Shown one piece after another: positions 6,857 to 16,480 of a stretch of DNA of 64,000 nucleotides. Source of the DNA: Paenibacillus_E sp042676385 (GTDB taxonomy: Bacteria; Bacillota; Bacilli; Paenibacillales; NBRC-103111); contig NZ_JBHTHA010000017.1 of NCBI RefSeq assembly GCF_042676385.1, positions 62,001-126,000 on the forward strand, written 5' to 3'. The notes beneath the pieces are model-generated. The model made no database searches and was not told the origin of the DNA. It saw only the letters and a program-made list of their open reading frames with translations. Every line of letters begins with the position of its first letter. Within the stretch, counting starts at the first letter, position 1. The translations under genes and the position numbers were made by a program.

Positions 6857-8017
6857 TCAGTATTCCTTATGCTTCTTCCGCATTTTATACATCCCGGAAT
6901 GCATGAGATCGACATCGATCTTCACATTGTCAATCCGGATGGCCTTTAATGGCTTAGCGCCGTTGTTAGTTAACCTCGACCAATCTGCAAAAGATTTTCG
7001 GTATACGAGATGTTCCAACTGGTAGATATCGACGTCTTGGGCTTTCCCGATCTCAAAAGTCTGCTTGACTTCATCGGCGATTTGCTTTTCAGTTTGCTTT
7101 CTCTGTGTCTCGTCATCCAATTCAATTAAGATTTCAGTCACAATCGCCTTACATTTCATATGAATGTCGAAGCTAACCTGATCGTCATGGATGATCGGTT
7201 TGATCTTTACCTTTGGCTTCTGAATAGAAACAGAACCAGCTTTCTTGCCGTCCATGACCACCACTAGCGGTGTACGCGACGTTGCTTCCTGCAGCCATCG
7301 TAAGCCCTTCAATTGTTCTTCCGATAGCCATTCCAGCTTATCCTCACCATTCATGGCATGAATGCCGCTAACTTCCAATTTCGGATCCGGCTTATTATTC
7401 TTCTTCCATACTTCTCTCTCAATGGCTAAAGAGGGCAGCATCAGCCGGTTTCCGGGCTCTCTCACGTTCGCAATTACTTTATATAGCCTTACAGGTTTTA
7501 TGAAGGAGTGTTGCCGGTAACTGTCCTCAGGGTGAGCAAGAATCGAGGCCATCGGCGATAAATTAAAAAAAGGCATCACGGCGAATAAACGATCAATGGG
7601 CTCCTCCGTACTGTATACCCACTGCTTGAACCTTGTTTCGTTATACCTTGCAAAGCCATCCAAGAATTTCCCCATACCACGACGCAAGGCCTCATCACTA
7701 AACACAAACGCGGATACGTGCCCCCAGAACACTTGCTGTTGGGATGTCTTGTACAATTTATTGTAAGCCTCACTAACCGTTTCCCCTTCTTCTCGCCCCA
7801 CCCATACCGAAGCTGCTCCGCTTGTTTTCCCGGTTTCTTGCTTAGCAACATTAGAAAAATCAAGCATTTGGCTATAGACTTGGAAGTGACCGTTCTTGTA
7901 ATCGAAGCCTATCGCTGTGATATAGTTCATATCTTGAATCGTCTTCATATCCCAGCATCCGGTCTGAGTAACCAAAAGAATTAGACTAATGCCTATTAGG
8001 TATAACCTGCGTTTCAT
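6857..8017 (-). CDS. Germinant receptor lipoprotein subunit C (Ger(x)C family)
   Basis: A 386-residue lipoprotein with signal peptide and lipobox VTQTGC, lipidated at Cys21. The Cys-Trp-Asp start of the mature chain, the YITAIGFDY segment and the later WGHVSAFVFSDEALRRG segment are typical of the GerAC/GerKC family. It is the third subunit of a nutrient germinant receptor in the spore inner membrane. Its start overlaps the end of the A-subunit gene by 4 bases, and GGAGAAGGG precedes the ATG. Transcription order is B, A, C. The germinant cannot be deduced. Confidence 0.9.
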   Translation of the reverse strand: MKRRLYLIGISLILLVTQTGCWDMKTIQDMNYITAIGFDYKNGHFQVYSQMLDFSNVAKQETGKTSGAASVWVGREEGETVSEAYNKLYKTSQQQVFWGHVSAFVFSDEALRRGMGKFLDGFARYNETRFKQWVYSTEEPIDRLFAVMPFFNLSPMASILAHPEDSYRQHSFIKPVRLYKVIANVREPGNRLMLPSLAIEREVWKKNNKPDPKLEVSGIHAMNGEDKLEWLSEEQLKGLRWLQEATSRTPLVVVMDGKKAGSVSIQKPKVKIKPIIHDDQVSFDIHMKCKAIVTEILIELDDETQRKQTEKQIADEVKQTFEIGKAQDVDIYQLEHLVYRKSFADWSRLTNNGAKPLKAIRIDNVKIDVDLMHSGMYKMRKKHKEY

Positions 8018-9471
8018 GAGGGCCCTTCTCCTTGACCTTGACGCGTAGCATCATTCGGATTCAAAGAATGGGGTCTTCGCTTTAATTTGCTCCAGGGTTT
8101 CGCTAACAAAGAAGCAACCATTTCCCCGAATTGAGGCGGCGACAAGGGGGATAAGTACGGAACTCCGAATGACTCCAGCGTTGACAAATAGAGGATAACG
8201 CCCATAAGCGCCAGCATGAAGCCGAATATACCGAATATCGCAGAAATCACTAATATCAAGATACGCAGCACAGTTACCGTTCCTGATAAGGATTGATTCA
8301 CAAGTGTGTACATGGAAATGGTCGATATTGACGTAACAACCAGCGTGGTGGGACTCGTGATGCCTGCTCGTATAGCCGCGTCCCCGACAATAAGTCCGCC
8401 CACGACGGTGACTGTTTGTCCAACCACTTTAGGCAGCCGCATGCCTGCTTCACGGAACAACTCAAACAATACGAGCATGATAATAATATCCATCGGTCCC
8501 GAGAGGGGAAGCCCCAATCTGGATGAAGAAATGGTTGCAACCAGCGGGAAGGGGAGCTGTTCAATATTAAATGCGGAAAGCGCAATCCAGAAGCCCGGGA
8601 GGAGCATCGATACGATCAATCCCCCTATCCTTAGGATACGTTCGAAGGCGACATAATAAAACGGAAAGTGAACGTCCTCCGGGGATTTCAAAATCAGCAT
8701 CAGATTGGCCGGGGCAATCAATACCATTGGCGACCCGTCAACCATAATGACGAATCGCCCTCGCAGCAAGCAGTCGGTTACATAGTCAGGTCTTCCTGCA
8801 TAGTCCACAAGCGGAAAAATTGGCGCTTTCCGCCCCGATACCCGTTCCTCCAATTGAGCGCTGCTGATTAAGCCATCTACGTCGAGAGCCAGCAGCCGCT
8901 GCCTGACTTCCGTAATCATATTCATATCCATGATATCGTCCATATAAAGAAGAGCCACTGCGGTATGGCTCCTTTTCCCGACTTCCATTTTCTCACAGCA
9001 AAGCGAGCGGGTCAGCAGACGTTTACGCACGAGCGCAATATTGGTGGTGATATCCTCCGTAAACGCATCACGAGGACCTTTGATCGATGTTTCCGTGCTG
9101 GATTCTTCAGGCGAACGGTTAGGCGGAGATGCGATATTCAAGGCATACACGAGCTGAGTATCTTCAAAAAAAAGTAGAAGCTGCCCCTGGTACAGGCGAA
9201 CCGTCAGCGATTCCATGAGGTTAGGGCCTGTAATCTCTTCCAACTGAAGCATCGTATTGACGTCCAGTCTCGATATCTCAAGATTCAGCTCGTCGGTGAA
9301 CATGGCATGCAGCTGAGGAAGAACCACATGCTCGATTTGATCGATTTTGCTCATCCCCTCACAGTACATCAGTAGAACGTTAGGGGCTTGGTTCGTGTCA
9401 CTTAATCGGTACGACTTGAGGACGACATCCGCAGATTTAGCAAACCATTCACGAAAATGTTGTTCATTCAT
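8014..9471 (-). CDS. Germinant receptor subunit A (GerA family)
   Basis: A 485-residue protein of the GerAA/GerKA family. The N-terminal 240 residues are soluble and carry the conserved EGMSKIDQIEHVVLPQL and DGLISSAQLEERV patterns; the C-terminal half has about five spans, with hallmark LGLPLSGPMDIIIMLVLFEL and GDAAIRAGITSP segments. In the family this subunit forms the oligomeric channel-like core in the spore inner membrane. It starts directly after the B-subunit stop and overlaps the C-subunit start, so the three are translated as one unit. Confidence 0.95.
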   Translation of the reverse strand: MNEQHFREWFAKSADVVLKSYRLSDTNQAPNVLLMYCEGMSKIDQIEHVVLPQLHAMFTDELNLEISRLDVNTMLQLEEITGPNLMESLTVRLYQGQLLLFFEDTQLVYALNIASPPNRSPEESSTETSIKGPRDAFTEDITTNIALVRKRLLTRSLCCEKMEVGKRSHTAVALLYMDDIMDMNMITEVRQRLLALDVDGLISSAQLEERVSGRKAPIFPLVDYAGRPDYVTDCLLRGRFVIMVDGSPMVLIAPANLMLILKSPEDVHFPFYYVAFERILRIGGLIVSMLLPGFWIALSAFNIEQLPFPLVATISSSRLGLPLSGPMDIIIMLVLFELFREAGMRLPKVVGQTVTVVGGLIVGDAAIRAGITSPTTLVVTSISTISMYTLVNQSLSGTVTVLRILILVISAIFGIFGFMLALMGVILYLSTLESFGVPYLSPLSPPQFGEMVASLLAKPWSKLKRRPHSLNPNDATRQGQGEGPS

Positions 9472-10563
9472 TCAGTTCTTCCTCTCCTTTCGTTTCACCG
9501 GCAGGTTCGATAAGATAAGCAGGGCAAGCAGCAAAAGCAAACCAACACCAAGAATGAGAGGATAGTACCACGTCTCGATTTGCATCCTGAACCAATTGTC
9601 TTCCATCGGATACAAGCCTATTGCTAAGAAGAAAAGACTCAATCCTATCATTAGGTAGGTCCGTCTTCTAGGCTTACTGACGCCGATAACATCCAGTATG
9701 AGGAACAATAAAACGGACATCCGGACGCACGCCCCGGAAATCCACTGAAATATGGATAGGAAGTCAAGGTGGGAAATGTATTTGCCGAGTGCCACCATGC
9801 GCCACTGTTCGAATGCCGGGTATCTCAGATCGGATGCTTCAAAGGGCCCGAATATGGTAATTGCTCCCATCAATGGCCCTATTGTTAATCCAGTAAGGCA
9901 GATCGATACCATCAACAGAGAGGATAATCGAATTTTCGCGGAGACATGATGTTGGAGAAACAGAACGGTCATCAACTCGATGGATGCCCCATTCGTTAGT
10001 AAGGCCGATTTGATTGCAGGTCCGTAACCATGTGTAAAAAGAGGCATAAGCAAGCTGTAATCCTTATAGTGAAAATTACTTCCCATAACAAAAAAACCGA
10101 GTAAAGCGACTACCGGAAGCAGTAAACCCGAGGCGATCGCGATGGCTCGCAGACCTGCTAAAGCGGCAAAAAAACAAAACATGAGGAAAATAATCGTAAT
10201 AACCAAAGGCGGTGTGCGAGGTAAATAAGAGACATGCGTCCATATGACAATATCTTTCAAAGTGACGCTGGCATGTAAAACGCATGCAGCAATGACAATG
10301 ATCTTAATCGGAAATGCAACGAATGCCCCAAATCGCTGTTTCAGCCAATCGATCATTTTCTGTTGAGCTGTTTTTCGGATCACCAAATAGATCAGGATGA
10401 CACAGAGGACAAATGGAACTATGGAAGCAGCGGCGCCAATCCAGGAGTCCCGTTTCCCATAATGAAGAAGAACCGGAATTAACAGTACATGATTCGTGAT
10501 GCCGATGGAAAGGAAAAAGACAAAATATAATTGCAGAGGCGAGACCTTCTTGTTGGCAAACAT
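9472..10563 (-). CDS. Germinant receptor subunit B (GerB family, APC-type fold)
   Basis: A 363-residue membrane protein with about ten spans, of the GerAB/GerKB endospore germination permease family, which adopts an amino-acid transporter-like fold and is the nutrient-sensing subunit. The N-terminus (NKKVSPLQLYFVFFLSIGIT) and the polar break in the first span fit the family. It is the first gene of the receptor operon. GAGGGAG lies 7 bases before the ATG. A forespore sigma-G promoter is expected from family knowledge but was not located. Confidence 0.9.
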   Translation of the reverse strand: MFANKKVSPLQLYFVFFLSIGITNHVLLIPVLLHYGKRDSWIGAAASIVPFVLCVILIYLVIRKTAQQKMIDWLKQRFGAFVAFPIKIIVIAACVLHASVTLKDIVIWTHVSYLPRTPPLVITIIFLMFCFFAALAGLRAIAIASGLLLPVVALLGFFVMGSNFHYKDYSLLMPLFTHGYGPAIKSALLTNGASIELMTVLFLQHHVSAKIRLSSLLMVSICLTGLTIGPLMGAITIFGPFEASDLRYPAFEQWRMVALGKYISHLDFLSIFQWISGACVRMSVLLFLILDVIGVSKPRRRTYLMIGLSLFFLAIGLYPMEDNWFRMQIETWYYPLILGVGLLLLLALLILSNLPVKRKERKN

Positions 10564-10646
10564 GCTTCATTCTCCCTCAAGGATATCGAATCGTTCCTTT
10601 TTTTGTTAAGATATCCAGAACCGTACAATCCATACATCTGAGAACA

Positions 10647-10683
10647 CAAAAAGACCGCCCCCACTTTGTCGTGGAATGCGGCC
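10647..10683 (-). terminator. Terminator of the YjcZ-like gene
   Basis: Minus-strand stem GGCCGCATTCCAC with GTGGGGGCGGTC, two mismatches, followed by five T residues. It lies 24 bases past the peptide stop codon and before the germination operon. Confidence 0.55.
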
Positions 10684-10706
10684 CCTTGATTGCAAGATAA
10701 TCGGAA

Positions 10707-10787
10707 CTAGAATGTTGCAAGAATGATGACTAACAGAATGTACAGTACCAGAACAACAGCTGTGCTAGTGTATCCAACATGAGACAT
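10707..10787 (-). CDS. YjcZ-like spore peptide (26 aa)
   Basis: A 26-residue peptide, MSHVGYTSTAVVLVLYILLV plus IILATF, preceded by GGGAGGAATAACC. It shares the core S/T-T-A-x-V-L-V-L-x-I-L-L-V-I-I with three peptides at 36.1-36.9 kb. In Bacillales these single-span peptides (YjcZ family) are made during sporulation. It stands alone between HelD and the germination operon. A sigma-K-like promoter is possible upstream. Confidence 0.75.
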   Translation of the reverse strand: MSHVGYTSTAVVLVLYILLVIILATF

Positions 10788-10836
10788 GGTTATTCCTCCC
10801 TTCTGCCCTTCGAAAACTGCTCCTTGTTGCTTGATA

Positions 10837-10865
10837 CATCCTATGAAGATCAGGGCAGATGGGTA
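10837..10865 (-). promoter_or_regulatory. Possible sigma-K promoter of the YjcZ-like gene
   Basis: Minus strand: TACC (10865-10862), 16-base spacer, CATAGGATG (10845-10837), close to the sigma-K pattern AC-N16-CATANNNTA. This fits a mother-cell sporulation peptide but rests on a short match. Confidence 0.3.
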
Positions 10866-10876
10866 TGGACTTCCGT

Positions 10877-13186
10877 CTATTTCGTCCTGAGAAAAGGTGT
10901 AAGTTCACCTAGAAAGAACACATCCAGGTGATGCTGAGCGCGGGTGCAAGCCGTGTAAAACAGCTTGCGCTCCCGGGCCTCCGCGTAGACGGCAGCGCCC
11001 GCGTCGTAGAGGATCACCGCGTCGAACTCGAGCCCTTTGGCGAGGTACGCGGGCATGATCATGACGCCAGCTTCGTAGTGCTGCGTCTGCTTATGGATGC
11101 GCTGCAGGCCCGGCAGCAGCGGTAGCAGTAGGGCGTGCGCGCGCTCCGTCTCGCGCTCGGTCTTGCACAAGATCGCGACGGAGCTGGCTCCGCCGTCGCG
11201 CCGCGCCCCTACAGCCGCCGCGATGAGGCGGCTGAGCTCGGTCTCGTCCGCCGCGCGCGTGAGGCGCGGCGGCTCGCCGCTGCGGCTGAACGGCTCGATC
11301 GGCTCGCCGTTCGGCAGTACCTGACACGCGAACTCGGTGATTTCGCGTGTCGAGCGGTAACTCTTGACGAGACGGATGGTCTCCGTCTCGTCCTCTTTCA
11401 TCAGCTCGCTGATCGAGGCATACTCGCCGGCTTGAGCGCCGCCGCCGGTACCTCCGCTCGCATTCGCGTGCGTGAAGATGCCTTGATTCCAGTCGCCCAG
11501 CAAGGTAAAGCGGGCACGCGGGAACAGCTTCTTCAAGTACGCGTAGTGAAACGGCGAATAGTCCTGCGCTTCATCGACCAGGCAATAGCGAATTGTGCCG
11601 ACCCGCAGCTGCCCCTCAACAAGGCCCTTCAAATAAACAAGAGGCGTAGCATCCTCGTAAAGAATCGTGCCTTGATCAAGAGCTTCTACCGTGAAGGCAC
11701 GAATCGTATCCCATGCTGATGGAAGCTCTTGTCCTGCGCTTTGCGCCAGTTCACGATGAAGCGCGGGATCCGTAAATAAATCGCGGTACATCCCGAGCGC
11801 GTCGATATAAGCGAGACTGCGCGCTTGTTCCTTGAGCGGCTCAATCGCTTTATGCGCTTTGCTTCTGCTCATGCGCTTCATTTCCGGATCTGTGCCGATG
11901 TACTTCGGCTCGCGTACCATTTTACGGTAGAACCGCTTCTCCACATCGATTTGAATCTCATCCAGCTGACCGAGTATCCATTCCGTCAGATGTTCCATCC
12001 GATCACCGATCGTCTGTGTAGACGCCTTGCCGTAGAAGCGATTGCTGAGCTGCTCTGCGGTGAGCAGCACTTTCTTGCCGACCGCAAAATCGCGGAACCG
12101 GATGCCGCTCGTCTTCAGCTTGTCGCCGTATGCTTCAATAACCTGCAAGAATGCTGCCGATGTCTTGTAGCGTATGCCTTGCAGGCGGGCCTCATAGGCA
12201 CCGGAATCTTGCCCCTGCTCCGTTCCGTTCAGAATGAACTCCAGTTGGTCGTAGGGATCCTCAATGGCAAGCCCCGTTCCGCTCAGCTTATGCGCTAAAT
12301 AATCCTGGAACGTCGTCTGCTGCATATTGGCTTCGCCCAGCTCCGGCAGCACGTTCGAGACGTAATCGCTGAACAGTGAGTTCGGTGAGAATAAAATCAT
12401 ATTATCGGCGCTTAGCGTCGACCGATATTTGTACAGCAAATACGCGATGCGCTGCAGCGCGACCGAGGTTTTGCCGCTGCCGGCCGCCCCCTGCACGACG
12501 AGCACCTTGTGCCGGTCATCGCGGATGATCTGGTTCTGCTCGCGCTGAATCGTCGTCACGATGCTTTGCATCCGCTCGTCGGCGCTGCGGCTGAGCATCT
12601 GCTGCAGCATCTCGTCGCCGATGCTGATGCCGGTGTCGAACACATCCTGCAGCGCCCCGGCTTTAATAATATATTGCCGCTTCAGCAGCAGCTCGCCGCT
12701 GACGTCCATTTCCGGCGTCCGGTACGTCGCAGGCCCCGGCGGATAATCATAGAACACGCTGGCGATCGGCGCTCGCCAGTCATAAATCAGGATTTCATCG
12801 GTCTTCGGTTCGATGAAGGAAGTCAGCCCGATATAGATCTTATCGGGCTGGTTTTCCCCCTTCTCGATGAAATCGATCCGGGCAAAATACGGCGAATCCA
12901 CGACGCGTTGAAGCTTGCGCAGTGCATCCTGCGCGACGCCCAGGCTTCGCTTTTGTCCGAGCAGAACCTGTTCCTGCTGCGCCATGCTGGCCGCGGTCTC
13001 GATAATATCGTCAGCGTTGTCCGCGTTGACCGAGATATCGTCCCAGAAGGCGCGGCCGATCGCCGTCACCTCGGATTGACGTTCATCGGCAATTTGACCT
13101 AGTTCGCCGATTCGCTTTTTGATACTTGCTCGCACGGCGACAACGCGCTGCGCTTCTTGCTCGCGTTCTTCTTTTTGAATAGCCAT
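10877..13186 (-). CDS. helD: HelD-like superfamily 1 helicase (RNA polymerase recycling factor)
   Basis: A 769-residue UvrD-like protein. The N-terminal coiled-coil arm (about 1-115) is followed by the HelD signature DEILIYDWRAPIASVFYD, Walker A QGAAGSGKTSVALQRIAYLL near residue 230, the Walker B-type LVDEAQDYSPFHY, GDWNQGIF, and the C-terminal motif KGLEFDAVIL. In Bacillus subtilis HelD displaces stalled RNA polymerase from DNA using ATP. Length and order match that protein. It is monocistronic. The last 250 codons (about 10.95-11.4 kb) are markedly more GC-rich than the rest. Confidence 0.9.
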   Translation of the reverse strand: MAIQKEEREQEAQRVVAVRASIKKRIGELGQIADERQSEVTAIGRAFWDDISVNADNADDIIETAASMAQQEQVLLGQKRSLGVAQDALRKLQRVVDSPYFARIDFIEKGENQPDKIYIGLTSFIEPKTDEILIYDWRAPIASVFYDYPPGPATYRTPEMDVSGELLLKRQYIIKAGALQDVFDTGISIGDEMLQQMLSRSADERMQSIVTTIQREQNQIIRDDRHKVLVVQGAAGSGKTSVALQRIAYLLYKYRSTLSADNMILFSPNSLFSDYVSNVLPELGEANMQQTTFQDYLAHKLSGTGLAIEDPYDQLEFILNGTEQGQDSGAYEARLQGIRYKTSAAFLQVIEAYGDKLKTSGIRFRDFAVGKKVLLTAEQLSNRFYGKASTQTIGDRMEHLTEWILGQLDEIQIDVEKRFYRKMVREPKYIGTDPEMKRMSRSKAHKAIEPLKEQARSLAYIDALGMYRDLFTDPALHRELAQSAGQELPSAWDTIRAFTVEALDQGTILYEDATPLVYLKGLVEGQLRVGTIRYCLVDEAQDYSPFHYAYLKKLFPRARFTLLGDWNQGIFTHANASGGTGGGAQAGEYASISELMKEDETETIRLVKSYRSTREITEFACQVLPNGEPIEPFSRSGEPPRLTRAADETELSRLIAAAVGARRDGGASSVAILCKTERETERAHALLLPLLPGLQRIHKQTQHYEAGVMIMPAYLAKGLEFDAVILYDAGAAVYAEARERKLFYTACTRAQHHLDVFFLGELTPFLRTK

Positions 13187-13230
13187 TGTTGGGTTCTCTC
13201 CTTCCGTACCGACCGAGTATGCTGTGCTAT

Positions 13231-14202
13231 CTATTTATATACCCCGTGTATAACCTCTTCAAACTCCGGTTCTTCCATATGTACATCGTCCATGTCGCCC
13301 CAACCGCTGACGACACGCAATACTTCCATTGCCTTCAGCTCCTGACGATTGCAGGCTAAAGTAAGTATATCCGCCTGTTGTTCCACGATGCGAAACGGGA
13401 GTTCCCAGCTTGGCGGGACTTGATAAGGACCGCGAAAGGTCACCTTCATCATCGTAGGCAGCCCAATCCGTTCGCGCAGCTCGGCAATCGAACCGTCGTA
13501 GCCGATTTGCCCATGGTTGATGACGATGACGCGTTCGCAGAGCTGCTCAATGTCGTCCATATCGTGCGTGGTGAGCAGGATTGTTTTCCCGAAATCCCGG
13601 TTCAGCGCCTTCAGAAAGCCGCGAATATTCCGCTTAGCGACCACGTCGAGCCCAATCGTCGGCTCATCGAGAAATAAAATATCCGGGTCATGCAGCATCG
13701 CCGCAGCCAGATCAGCCCGCATGCGCTGCCCAAGCGACAGCTTGCGTACGGGCGTATCAAGGAACTCGCCAAGTTCCAGCAGTTCTGTTAATTCGCCTAG
13801 CCGGCGTCGTGCAGAGGCTTCATCGACGCGATACATGGCAGCCAGAATTTCGTAGGAGTCCTTGACCGGCAAATCCCACCATAGCTGGCTTCTCTGACCA
13901 AACACAACACCGAGGTGCTGAACGACGCGTCTGCGATGTTTTTGCGGGCTGAGCCCGTGAATCAGCACCTCACCGGAACTTGGGTGGAGGATACCGGTCA
14001 GCATTTTGATCGTTGTCGATTTGCCTGCGCCATTAGGTCCAATATACCCGACAAATTCGCCAGGTTCAATCTTGAAGCTCACATCCCGAACCGCTTCCTT
14101 CTCTTTGTAGGCTCTAGATAGCAAGGTGCGGATGCCGGCGAATTTCCCCTCCCGGACAAGCGGGGTTTGAAACGTTTTGCGTAAATGAGTGACGGTTATC
14201 AT
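13231..14202 (-). CDS. ABC transporter ATP-binding protein (exporter with ABC2_membrane_6 permeases)
   Basis: A 323-residue ATPase with Walker A GPNGAGKSTTIK, signature LSLGQRMRADLAAA and Walker B ILFLDEPTIGLD. The insert between the first strands and Walker A (TPLVREGKFAGIRTLLSRAY) and the QRSQLWWDLPVKDSY segment are typical of ATPases that work with DUF990-type permeases. The ATG at 14202 (MITVTHLRK) follows AGGGGAG and is preferred to the upstream in-frame start. It is the third gene after two permeases, together forming an export complex of unknown substrate. Confidence 0.88.
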   Translation of the reverse strand: MITVTHLRKTFQTPLVREGKFAGIRTLLSRAYKEKEAVRDVSFKIEPGEFVGYIGPNGAGKSTTIKMLTGILHPSSGEVLIHGLSPQKHRRRVVQHLGVVFGQRSQLWWDLPVKDSYEILAAMYRVDEASARRRLGELTELLELGEFLDTPVRKLSLGQRMRADLAAAMLHDPDILFLDEPTIGLDVVAKRNIRGFLKALNRDFGKTILLTTHDMDDIEQLCERVIVINHGQIGYDGSIAELRERIGLPTMMKVTFRGPYQVPPSWELPFRIVEQQADILTLACNRQELKAMEVLRVVSGWGDMDDVHMEEPEFEEVIHGVYK

Positions 14203-14232
14203 GAAGATCGCTCCCCTCTTTTCATCGTTCAA

Positions 14233-15024
14233 TCAGCTTCCCGTGCTTTGGTATCGAGACAAGCCCAGCTTCCAGAAACGCATAGCAAGCAGTAATGCTG
14301 CTGCAGCGACAGCTACCGTTCCCAGGAGCATGCCGATCCCGCCTTGATCGCGGAGCAGATATAAAGTGGGTATGTAGTTCACAAAACCGACTGGAATAAG
14401 CACCAACAGCGCCCCCTGCAGCCACTTGGGATAAAGGGAAAGCGGGTATCGCGCCGCCGTTTGCGAGGCGTCTTCGGTCATATTTTGCAGCGACTCGATT
14501 CGGGTTAGCCAAAAGCCCGCAGCCGCTGTCGCCAGACCGATGGCGAATAGGATGATGGCTCCCGTTGCTATAATCAGCAGCGTAAATGGAATGGCGGACC
14601 AGCTGAGCTGCCCGTCTGCCATCAATTCTCTCATGGCAACAATGAGCAGCAGGATGCCTTGCGCCATTTCAGCGAATAAAATACGGTTATTTTGCGTCAT
14701 GAGTGCTAATAGCACCGGTATCGGCCGTGTCAGCAGCGGATCAAGATCGCCGGTAACGAGATATTTTTCCAAGTGATGCACATCCGAGGCAAAAGAGCGA
14801 TAGATCGCTTTCGACATCATCATAACGCCATACAAGTAACATACCTCATATAGGCTCCAACCTTTAATATTGCCGAACCGCATGAGCACAAGCGCTACCA
14901 TCAGAAACTCCGAAATATGTACCATTGCAGCCATCACGGTCGAAAATAGGAAGTTGAATTTGTACTGCATCCGGCTTCGCAAACTCGCTTTAATGAGCAG
15001 CATATAGAGCCTCAGACTCGTCAT
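14233..15024 (-). CDS. ABC-2 family permease (DUF990-like), second subunit
   Basis: A 263-residue protein with about six spans, including TVMAAMVHISEFLMVALVLM and a LLIIATGAIILFAIGLATAA stretch. The LVTGDLDPLLTRPIPVL motif is the hallmark of this permease family. Its ATG overlaps the TGA of the preceding permease (ATGA), which fixes the start at 15024 rather than further upstream. With the other permease it forms a heterodimeric membrane part for the ATPase at 13231. Confidence 0.85.
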   Translation of the reverse strand: MTSLRLYMLLIKASLRSRMQYKFNFLFSTVMAAMVHISEFLMVALVLMRFGNIKGWSLYEVCYLYGVMMMSKAIYRSFASDVHHLEKYLVTGDLDPLLTRPIPVLLALMTQNNRILFAEMAQGILLLIVAMRELMADGQLSWSAIPFTLLIIATGAIILFAIGLATAAAGFWLTRIESLQNMTEDASQTAARYPLSLYPKWLQGALLVLIPVGFVNYIPTLYLLRDQGGIGMLLGTVAVAAAALLLAMRFWKLGLSRYQSTGS

Positions 15025-15797
15025 CCTCCCTGCACCTCCAGCTTTCGGCGCACCCCATGCGTAACCGCCAGACAGACACAAGTAAACCCGATGCACCAGA
15101 TAAGGGCGCCGAGCACAACTGTTCCATGTTCAAGCTGCATGTAGATCCGAGTCGGATAATAAAGCAAATACGGGTAAGGGGACCAAAAGCTAATCGTGCG
15201 CAGCCAGCCTGGCAACCACTCCAAAGGGATAAAAAAACCGGATAACAACATGCTCAGCGCATAATTCACCCAGTAGAACCATCGAGATTCAGTTGTCCAT
15301 AAAGCGGCGACGCCAATTAAATAGTTCGTACAAATGGAAATGTAGGCTGCCAATACGAGCGCTATCGCTGTCCAGCCGTACACGGATGCTTGATGCGGAA
15401 GCTGTAAGGAGAAGATGAAGAAATAGAGGATATAAATCGGCAGAAACTTGTAAAGAAAATGGTAGAGCACTTGCCCCCACTCCCGGCTCATCGCCTGGTA
15501 GAACAGGTGCACGGGCCGCATCAGATCGACCGCAATCTGTCCGGTACGAACCGACTGCTCGAGTCCGAGCCCGTTGGTCGTGAATAACGTGATCCACAGA
15601 ATCGCCTGGTTAAAAGCGATATAACTCACGATCCCCTTCTGGCCGTAGTCGCCTAGCGACGCATCCCCGCCCAAACCCGTCCAGATGCTCGCATAAATAA
15701 AGCCAAACGCAGCGCTTACCGCATTATGCAGCAAATGCGCCCCTCGATACTGCAAGTTCCTGGCGTACGCCTTGCGCGCCAAAACTGCAAAAAGCAT
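15021..15797 (-). CDS. ABC-2 family permease (DUF990-like), first subunit
   Basis: A 258-residue protein with about six spans. VRTGQIAVDLMRPVHLFYQ is the same family motif as in the next gene, to which it is distantly related. The start follows CAGGAGGTGTTAC. It is the first gene of the exporter operon; the end overlaps the next start by 4 bases. The substrate is unknown; related systems have been linked to drug or polymer export. Confidence 0.85.
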   Translation of the reverse strand: MLFAVLARKAYARNLQYRGAHLLHNAVSAAFGFIYASIWTGLGGDASLGDYGQKGIVSYIAFNQAILWITLFTTNGLGLEQSVRTGQIAVDLMRPVHLFYQAMSREWGQVLYHFLYKFLPIYILYFFIFSLQLPHQASVYGWTAIALVLAAYISICTNYLIGVAALWTTESRWFYWVNYALSMLLSGFFIPLEWLPGWLRTISFWSPYPYLLYYPTRIYMQLEHGTVVLGALIWCIGFTCVCLAVTHGVRRKLEVQGG

Positions 15798-16043
15798 GTA
15801 ACACCTCCTGTTTTTCAGAACATGTTTCCGTTAATAAATCTAGCTTATCGTCGCAGCCGCCGCGTAGAGAGAGAAATTTATATTACCAAAATCCCCCTGC
15901 TGTTGGCAATGATTTTTTTGTAAAGTAATCTTGCACTCAAACGAAATAACACCTTGCTACGTCTAGAGTAAAGGTGTTATGATTAAAATAATATTAGGGA
16001 GAGGCAGGCGAGAGGCGCGAACCAATGCGCCTGCCCATCCTGG

Positions 16044-16238
16044 TTATCTCATATCTTTGTCACTGGAAGAACTCGATTCGTGGTCGGGTTCTTTCTTTTT
16101 TCGTGAATTGCGATCAGCCTTCAATTCAATCTCAATTTTGCTCCATTTAGCGCGAAAACTGACTGTTGAATAAAATAATGCGATCACAAATACGGCGATC
16201 AGAGCTATGAGGGTTACGAAGTGATCAATAGGTATCAC
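16044..16238 (-). CDS. Small membrane protein with charged tail (64 aa)
   Basis: One hydrophobic span near residues 7 to 26 (VTLIALIAVFVIALFYSTV) is followed by a basic and then a Ser/Asp/Glu-rich tail (RNSRKKKEPDHESSSSSDKD). A purine-rich AAGGGAAGGGAG precedes a GTG at 16238, which is taken as the start. An inverted repeat with GGCAGGCG arms lies just past its end (16000-16032). It stands alone between the exporter and the LTA-synthase gene. No family was recognised. Confidence 0.45.
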   Translation of the reverse strand: MIPIDHFVTLIALIAVFVIALFYSTVSFRAKWSKIEIELKADRNSRKKKEPDHESSSSSDKDMR

Positions 16239-16423
16239 CTCCCTTCCCTTTTTTTACTATATCATGTATAAATATTGTTTAATAGAATTAAAATTGCATT
16301 TTTATTATAGTTTTACTGCACTTTTAGGCAACCCTCCCTCATTTTAGATCAAATTTGCTGTAGGAAATGCATTTTATAAGCCATTATAGATGTATCCCTC
16401 TCCACTGCGATCTACTTTTGCCA

Positions 16424-16467
16424 GAAAACAAGCCTTCAATTCCACATAGACCGTGGATTTGAAGGCT
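16424..16467 (-). terminator. Terminator of the LTA-synthase family gene
   Basis: Minus-strand stem AGCCTTCAAATCCAC with GTGGAATTGAAGGCT, one mismatch, then TTGTTTTC. Confidence 0.75.
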
Positions 16468-16480
16468 ATTTTAGTGAAAC

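Noticed and set aside
6582..7025. 147-residue plus-strand reading frame at the toxin locus
   Set aside because: It runs through a terminator hairpin and into the antisense of the gerC-type gene. Only its first part from ATG 6618 has coding character.
11135..11719. 194-residue plus-strand frame
   Set aside because: It is opposite the GC-rich end of helD, where few stop codons occur by chance.
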